A stretch of 64,000 bases of DNA, taken from assembly GCF_034355335.1 (NCBI RefSeq), contig NZ_CP136422.1, forward strand, positions 3,630,501 to 3,694,500, given 5' to 3'. The notes below the pieces were generated by a model that did no database searches, was not told where the DNA came from, and worked only from the letters and a program-made list of their open reading frames with translations. Source of the DNA: Blautia coccoides (GTDB lineage: Bacteria; Bacillota; Clostridia; Lachnospirales; Lachnospiraceae). Position numbers and translations under genes: made by a program. This document shows positions 59,226 through 64,000 of the stretch, piece after piece (position 1 is the first letter of the stretch; the number at the start of each line of letters is the position of its first letter).

Positions 59226-61832
59226 TCAAGAGGTGAAAAACACAGAGCTTCCGCCTCTGTTTTTTTCCACTTCGATCCGGCATTCTATGCGCTCTTTCAG
59301 CTCCGGAACATGAGAAATGATCCCCACCAGACAATCCTCTCTGGAAAGAGCGGATAAGGTCTCCACAGCAGTCTCCAGAGACTGCTCATCCAGACTGCCG
59401 AAGCCCTCGTCAATGAAAACCGTTTCTACCCGGATTCCGCCCGCGAACTGTCCGATAACTCCGGAAACCCCCAGCGCCAGACTCAGGGCCGCCTGAAAAC
59501 TCTCTCCTCCCGAAAGGGAACGGATACTCCTCACCTTTCCGGTATGATAATCATAGACATCCAGATCCAGTCCGGATCTGGACTGGAGATTTTCTTTTTC
59601 CTCCCGGACAAGCAGCTCATATCTGCCGGAGGACATATGCTCCAGCCGCCTGTTTGCCTCCTTTGTGATCATGCGGAAGTAAGCGGACTGCACGTAGCGC
59701 TCAAGGGATATTTTCGGCTTTCCCTTCAGATTTCCGCAGGCTGTGTCGGAAAGATTCTGAAGAGACAGACGAATCTTCTCTGTCCTGCTGCTGTCCTCAA
59801 ACAATGCCTGAAGCTGTCTGCGAACTTCTTTTGCCCTTTCCAGGGCACTGTAATCTTCCCGAAGCTGCATGCGCACAGTTTTCAACTGATGTTCCGCGCG
59901 CTGCATCTGTTCCCTCACACCCTCCTCAGAGCATAGCTTCTTTCCGCGCAGGGCAGGCGCCAGACTCCTGATCCTTATCTGCAGATCTCTCACATGATCC
60001 TCATAGGCCTGTGTCTCTTTTTCCATCCGTTCCATCTCTTCTTGTTCCAGACACGCTTCCATGGCCTTTGCCCTGCTCTTAAATTTCTGCCGTTTCACTT
60101 CCAGGAGCAGCTTCTCTTCCGCCTCTTTCCTCTCTTTTGTCATCTCTGCCACGTGTTTCTCGCAGATTTGGATCTCTCTGGCGGCGGCTGCCCGGCGCTG
60201 CGCATTTTCATCTGTCCTTTTTCTGACAATCTCCAATGCCGGAAGACCCGGGCAGCTTTTTGCCCTCTTCTTCTCCAGCCGCATGCCGGTTTCTCGGATC
60301 AGCGAAGCTGCTTTCTTACGCACAGCATCTCCGTTTTTTTTGCCTGCAAGCCCTTCCTCCCTGCGCAGATGTTCCATTCTGGTCTGCCATTCTTTCTTAT
60401 TTTCCGCCAGGACCGTCATAGTCCTCTGCAGTTCTGCGGAAGTTTTTTCCTTCAGATCCTCCAGCTCTTTCAGCACAGATTCGCTCAGCTCTTTTTTTGC
60501 ACAGGACGCCTTCTCGGGATGTACCGTGGAGCCGCATACGGGGCAAGGTTTTCCATCCACCAGATTCCTGGCGAGCAGGCCTGCCTGACTTCTGAAAAAT
60601 TCCTCTCTGTAAGTTTCATAGGCAATTCCCTGCTGCGTCTGCACAGTGATCTGGTCCTCTGCCCTCTTAAGCAGCTCTTCCCTCTGCGCCTCCAGCTCCA
60701 AAAGGACCTCTGCATCCTTCTGCCATTTTTCATAGACCAGAAGCTGCTCTGTCAGTCTCTGTATCTCCGCGCCAAGCTTAACTTCCCTTTCCGCCGCGGC
60801 CATCTGGGTAGCCAGAGTCTTTTTCTCCTGCTCCAGCTCCTTATCCTGGATTTTTATCTCCCTTACGTGGATTTCCTCATCAGCCAGTATTTTCTTTTTC
60901 AGCGCACAGTCCTCTGCCAAAGGCTTTATATAGGCATTTGCCCTCTTTCCTTCTGACAGTCTTCTCTCCATCTCCCTGATTTCACCGGCCCGCACTTTCG
61001 TCCCTTCCAGCTCCTGTCTCAGGGCATTGAGGGTTTTCAGTTCTTCATTGTCCTTCTGGATGCGCTCCAGATTTTTTAAAGCCCTGTCCTTTTCTTTTTC
61101 CAGGCGCAGTTCTTCCTTTCTGCCGCTCCTCTCATTCTCCTGCAGCGAACGGACCCGGCTGTCCAGCACCTCAAAAATCTCTTCCTTTTCCCTGTCCGCC
61201 AGGGAACAGTCAGGGTGCAGGGAATCCCAGGACTCCAGAACCTGTCTGCGGCGCTCCTCCCTTAGCTTTTCTTCCTCCCGCTCCCGAATGCTCATGCTTT
61301 TGAGACGGTCGGAAATCAGTTTGTAGAATTCCGTGTCAAAAACTTTCCTGAATATCTCGCTGCGCATATCACTTTTTGCAAGCAGAAGGTTCATGAATTC
61401 CCCTTGGGCGATCATGGAAACCTGTTTAAACTGGCGGTAATCAAGTCCCAGAATGTCCTGCAGCCTCTGGTTCACTGCTTTCCTTCCCGTCAGCACACTT
61501 TTATCCGGGCACTCCAGAAGCGCCTCATGCTTTCTGTTCAGGTTAAATGTTCTGGTGACCTGATACCGCTCCCCTTTGTGTGAAAAAAGCAGGCGCACTT
61601 TGCTCATGGATTTCTCCTCCACATAATCGCTGTGGAGGTTCTCCGGTTTTCTCACCTCCGTGCTTGCCGCATCATACAAGGCAAAGGCAATGCCGTCGAA
61701 AATGGTGGTTTTTCCGGATCCCGTATCCCCGCAGATCAGAAACAAGCCTGCCTTTTCACAGTTTTCAAAAGAAATGCAGGTTTTGTCAGCATAGGGGCCA
61801 AAGGCTTCCATCTCCAGTTCTACCGGTCTCAT
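59226..61832 (-). CDS. sbcC: exonuclease subunit SbcC (Rad50-like ATPase)
   Basis: The SMC-like partner of SbcD, which opens hairpins and cuts protein-blocked DNA ends. The 868 residues include the N-terminal P-loop LICGDTGSGKTTIFDG, long coiled coils on both sides of a zinc hook (CPVCGSTVHP near residue 431), and the C-terminal signature LSGGESFQAAL with Walker B VFIDEGFGSLD. It is somewhat shorter than E. coli SbcC, as common in Firmicutes. The start overlaps the sbcD stop by four bases. Confidence 0.96.
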   Translation of the reverse strand: MRPVELEMEAFGPYADKTCISFENCEKAGLFLICGDTGSGKTTIFDGIAFALYDAASTEVRKPENLHSDYVEEKSMSKVRLLFSHKGERYQVTRTFNLNRKHEALLECPDKSVLTGRKAVNQRLQDILGLDYRQFKQVSMIAQGEFMNLLLAKSDMRSEIFRKVFDTEFYKLISDRLKSMSIREREEEKLREERRRQVLESWDSLHPDCSLADREKEEIFEVLDSRVRSLQENERSGRKEELRLEKEKDRALKNLERIQKDNEELKTLNALRQELEGTKVRAGEIREMERRLSEGKRANAYIKPLAEDCALKKKILADEEIHVREIKIQDKELEQEKKTLATQMAAAEREVKLGAEIQRLTEQLLVYEKWQKDAEVLLELEAQREELLKRAEDQITVQTQQGIAYETYREEFFRSQAGLLARNLVDGKPCPVCGSTVHPEKASCAKKELSESVLKELEDLKEKTSAELQRTMTVLAENKKEWQTRMEHLRREEGLAGKKNGDAVRKKAASLIRETGMRLEKKRAKSCPGLPALEIVRKRTDENAQRRAAAAREIQICEKHVAEMTKERKEAEEKLLLEVKRQKFKSRAKAMEACLEQEEMERMEKETQAYEDHVRDLQIRIRSLAPALRGKKLCSEEGVREQMQRAEHQLKTVRMQLREDYSALERAKEVRRQLQALFEDSSRTEKIRLSLQNLSDTACGNLKGKPKISLERYVQSAYFRMITKEANRRLEHMSSGRYELLVREEKENLQSRSGLDLDVYDYHTGKVRSIRSLSGGESFQAALSLALGVSGVIGQFAGGIRVETVFIDEGFGSLDEQSLETAVETLSALSREDCLVGIISHVPELKERIECRIEVEKNRGGSSVFFTS
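59235..59260. terminator. terminator inside the last codons of sbcC
   Basis: ACAGAG (59242-59247) and CTCTGT (59255-59260) arms with a seven-base loop, with T runs on both strands. On the minus strand it lies inside the sbcC codons for RGGSSVFF, so the stem is part of the coding sequence and separates sbcDC from the acs operon. Confidence 0.75.
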
Positions 61833-62974
61833 GTTTCCACCCCTTCCATGGTTTCTATCACATTTTTCAACAGCTCTTGTTCCGTCTCTGACATGGGACT
61901 TCCATTCTGCTTTTCATAAAATTCCCCAAACAGATCCAGCGGTGTTCTTTTCAGACACTGAAGCTCTGCACTGCCTGAGATCCCTCCTGATCTGCTCCGG
62001 CGGTTTTCGACGGCAAATTCCAACATGCCGGGAAATATTTTTCTCAGACGCTCCATGGGGTGTTCCAGACTCTCCTCGTCAGTCACCACAACAGAGAGAT
62101 AATACCCTTCTCTGTATTTCCCGTATTTATCTGAGACCAGTTCCTCCATGGTATCTTTTAAAACAGCCATTTCGGTTTTGGCTGTAAGGGGAAGCTTCCT
62201 TATGGACAGGCTGCCCTTCTCCTTCAGCTCTGCCACTGTCACGGACTTTGTATGACTGCATTCGGAAAAAGAATATTTCAGGGGAGATCCTGCATACCGT
62301 ATCTTTACATCACCGATTTTCTGCGGCCTGTGGATATGTCCGAGGGCCACATAATCAAACCCTTTAAAAGCAGAGACATCCACCTGGTCAATCCCCCCAA
62401 GGGAGAGCTGTTCCGAATCAGAAATATCCGGACCTTCCCCGCCGGCAGTCACAAACTGATGCGCCAGCAGCAAATTCCTCTCACTTTCATCCAGCTCTAC
62501 ACTCTGCAGCGCGGTTTTCACGGCCTCATGATAATTTTCCGGAACTTCCTCTGTAAAAGGACGCAGCATGCCCGGACGCAGAAAAGGGAGCATCCAGATA
62601 TGTACCGGCCCGAATCTGTCAGACAGTACCGTGTGCTCTGCGCGCCCCTTAAAAGTACCTGCAATGTGTATCCCCTCTTTTTTCAGTATCCCTCCGGCAA
62701 ACTGGAGCCTCTGTGCCCCGTCGTGATTGCCGCTGATCATAAACACCTGTATCCCACGGGCGGACAATTCTTCCAAAAACCAGTCCAGCAGCCCCACAGC
62801 CTCTGAAGAGGGTATGGACTTATCATAAATATCCCCGCACAGAAGAAGAGCCTCAGGCTTTTCTTCATCCGCCATGTTCAAAACCTGACTGAGTATATAT
62901 TGCTGTTCTTTCCACAGCGGCTCTCCTAAAAGCTTTCTCCCCAGATGCAGGTCCGCCATATGAAAAAATTTCAT
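61829..62974 (-). CDS. sbcD: exonuclease subunit SbcD (Mre11-like nuclease)
   Basis: The metallophosphoesterase nuclease of the SbcCD complex. The 381-residue protein shows HMADLHLGRKL, LLCGDIYDKSIPS, MISGNHDGAQRL and VALGHIHRPQKI, the metal-binding motifs in order. The frame opens at 63004, but GGAGG precedes the ATG at 62974 (MKFFHMADLHLG). Confidence 0.96.
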   Translation of the reverse strand: MKFFHMADLHLGRKLLGEPLWKEQQYILSQVLNMADEEKPEALLLCGDIYDKSIPSSEAVGLLDWFLEELSARGIQVFMISGNHDGAQRLQFAGGILKKEGIHIAGTFKGRAEHTVLSDRFGPVHIWMLPFLRPGMLRPFTEEVPENYHEAVKTALQSVELDESERNLLLAHQFVTAGGEGPDISDSEQLSLGGIDQVDVSAFKGFDYVALGHIHRPQKIGDVKIRYAGSPLKYSFSECSHTKSVTVAELKEKGSLSIRKLPLTAKTEMAVLKDTMEELVSDKYGKYREGYYLSVVVTDEESLEHPMERLRKIFPGMLEFAVENRRSRSGGISGSAELQCLKRTPLDLFGEFYEKQNGSPMSETEQELLKNVIETMEGVET

Positions 62975-63141
62975 TCTTTGTCCTCCATTGCCATATTTTG
63001 GCATTTCGTTGCATTTTAGCTTGCACTTCTTATAATAGTAGCACGGATTTATTAAAAAGTTAATAAATTCGGAGTAAATATTTCACATTTCTATGGTAAA
63101 CTGTCTAAGTGTTTAAGGTAATATTTAAAGGAGGGGCTGTT

Positions 63142-63978
63142 ATGTCTTTCAACGAAAAAATCATGCTGAACGATGGCCGTCAGATGCCGCTTTTGGGTCT
63201 GGGAGTCTACAAAGCCGTCGGTGAAAACGAAGTGGAACAGGCGATCGCTGATGCTGCAGATGCCGGCTATCGTCTCATTGATACCGCTTCTGTTTACAAA
63301 AATGAAGACGGTGTCGGACGCGGGATCAAGGCACTTACCATACCAAGAGATGAATTATTCGTTACCACGAAAATATGGAATACCGCACAGAGGATCGGCG
63401 ATGTGGAGGACAGCTTCAACAGAAGCCTGGAACGCCTGGGACTTGATTATGTGGATTTATATCTGATCCACTGGCCTGTACCGGGATGTTATGCAGACAC
63501 CTGGAAAGCTCTGGAAAAGCTTCAATCCCAAGGCCGTGTAAAATCCATCGGCGTGTCTAATTTTCATATTCACGACCTGGAAATACTGAAAAAGATTTCC
63601 GATGTAGTTCCCGCTGTCAACCAGGTTGAATTCCATCCGCTGTTCAATCAGCCGGAGCTGCTGTCCTACTGCAGAGACAATAAAATTGCAGTACAGGCCT
63701 ATGCGCCTCTTGCCCGGGGTGCTTATCTGCACAGCCAGCTACTGTTGGAGATCGGAAGAAAGTACCAGAAAACCACTGCTCAGATAGGACTCAGATGGGC
63801 AGTCCAGCAGGGGATATCTGTCATTCCCAAGTCCGTACACAAGGAACGCATACAGGAAAATGCAGGAATCTTCGATTTCTCACTGACCACGGAAGAGATG
63901 GAAGCCATAACTGCTATGGATGCCCATCAACGCACCGCAGGCATTCCTGAGGATATGATTCCCTACTATAAGGACTGA
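63142..63978 (+). CDS. aldo/keto reductase
   Basis: A 278-residue NADPH-dependent TIM-barrel oxidoreductase of the AKR5 type (diketogluconate/glyoxal reductase-like). The catalytic tetrad is visible: Asp in YRLIDTASVYKNE with the Tyr four residues after the SV, Lys in VTTKIWN, and His in YLIHWPVPG. The C-terminal cofactor site SVIPKSVHKERIQEN is present. The ATG at 63142 has AAAGGAGG eight bases upstream; an earlier in-frame ATG at 63109 lacks one. Physiological substrate not deducible. It is a separate gene divergent from sbcDC. Confidence 0.95.
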   Translation: MSFNEKIMLNDGRQMPLLGLGVYKAVGENEVEQAIADAADAGYRLIDTASVYKNEDGVGRGIKALTIPRDELFVTTKIWNTAQRIGDVEDSFNRSLERLGLDYVDLYLIHWPVPGCYADTWKALEKLQSQGRVKSIGVSNFHIHDLEILKKISDVVPAVNQVEFHPLFNQPELLSYCRDNKIAVQAYAPLARGAYLHSQLLLEIGRKYQKTTAQIGLRWAVQQGISVIPKSVHKERIQENAGIFDFSLTTEEMEAITAMDAHQRTAGIPEDMIPYYKD

Positions 63979-64000
63979 TATCCCGATACATTGTACATAA

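Overview
The window looks like the chromosome of an anaerobic, spore-forming, low-to-moderate GC Firmicute of the Lachnospiraceae, most likely a Blautia-like acetogen. This is inferred from the gene set: a Wood-Ljungdahl CODH/ACS cluster, a complete anaerobic (cbi-type) corrinoid pathway, spoIVA, strong AGGAGG ribosome binding sites and Gram-positive style promoters. No rRNA, tRNA, prophage or CRISPR array was seen.

Layout. 1-2.0 kb: the 3' part of a GPH-type sugar symporter, a bidirectional terminator, and a small antitoxin-like/GNAT pair. 2.0-10.8 kb (minus): hemA, precorrin-2 dehydrogenase, a hemC-cobA-hemD fusion, hemB and hemL, followed by a membrane MutS-like ATPase and RNase H. 10.8-14.8 kb (plus): a cobalamin riboswitch leading cbiM-cbiN-cbiQ and a cbiO-cbiK fusion. 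14.8-16.9 kb: an intact IS1182-type element. 16.9-34.7 kb (minus): a second cobalamin riboswitch, then cbiD, cbiL, cbiF, cbiG, cbiH, a cbiJ-E-T fusion, cbiA, cobT, cobU, cobS, a second cobU-like gene, cobC, cbiB, cobD, cobQ/cbiP and cbiC, ending near a zinc-ribbon/discoidin protein. 34.7-36.8 kb: an inverted-repeat element, spoIVA with a sigma-E type promoter, and a divergent promoter overlapped by a LexA-type box. 36.8-39.3 kb (plus): a radical SAM/HhH protein and its DUF4130 partner. 39.3-43.2 kb (minus): AmmeMemoRadiSam genes and a phospholipase D-like protein. 43.3-59.2 kb (minus): the Wood-Ljungdahl operon (His-rich Ni protein, cooT, metF, cooC2, acsA, cooC1, acsB, acsD, acsC, acsE, acsV, DUF3786), then a THF riboswitch and folT-fchA-folD. 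59.2-63.0 kb: sbcDC. 63.1-64.0 kb: an aldo/keto reductase.

How it fits together. The hem genes make uroporphyrinogen III and sirohydrochlorin, with no hemE/G/H here, so the flux appears to go to corrinoid (and siroheme). CbiMNQO imports cobalt and the fused CbiK inserts it. The large cob operon finishes cobalamin, apart from a corrinoid adenosyltransferase and lower-ligand synthesis, which are not in the window. The corrinoid is the methyl carrier of AcsCD, loaded by AcsE from methyl-THF, reactivated by AcsV and used by AcsB with CO from AcsA. FolD, FchA and MetF supply the methyl group from formate-level THF. CooC1/CooC2, CooT and the His-rich protein form a nickel-delivery set for the two Ni enzymes.

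Most notable points: FolD lacks two catalytic residues of the cyclohydrolase and lies beside a separate cyclohydrolase; the cbiO-cbiK fusion keeps an internal ribosome binding site and start; there are two complementary, half-degenerate CobU paralogues; a DNA-repair radical SAM pair has an SOS-type box; and several long gaps in the acs operon hold stem-loops without U-tracts.
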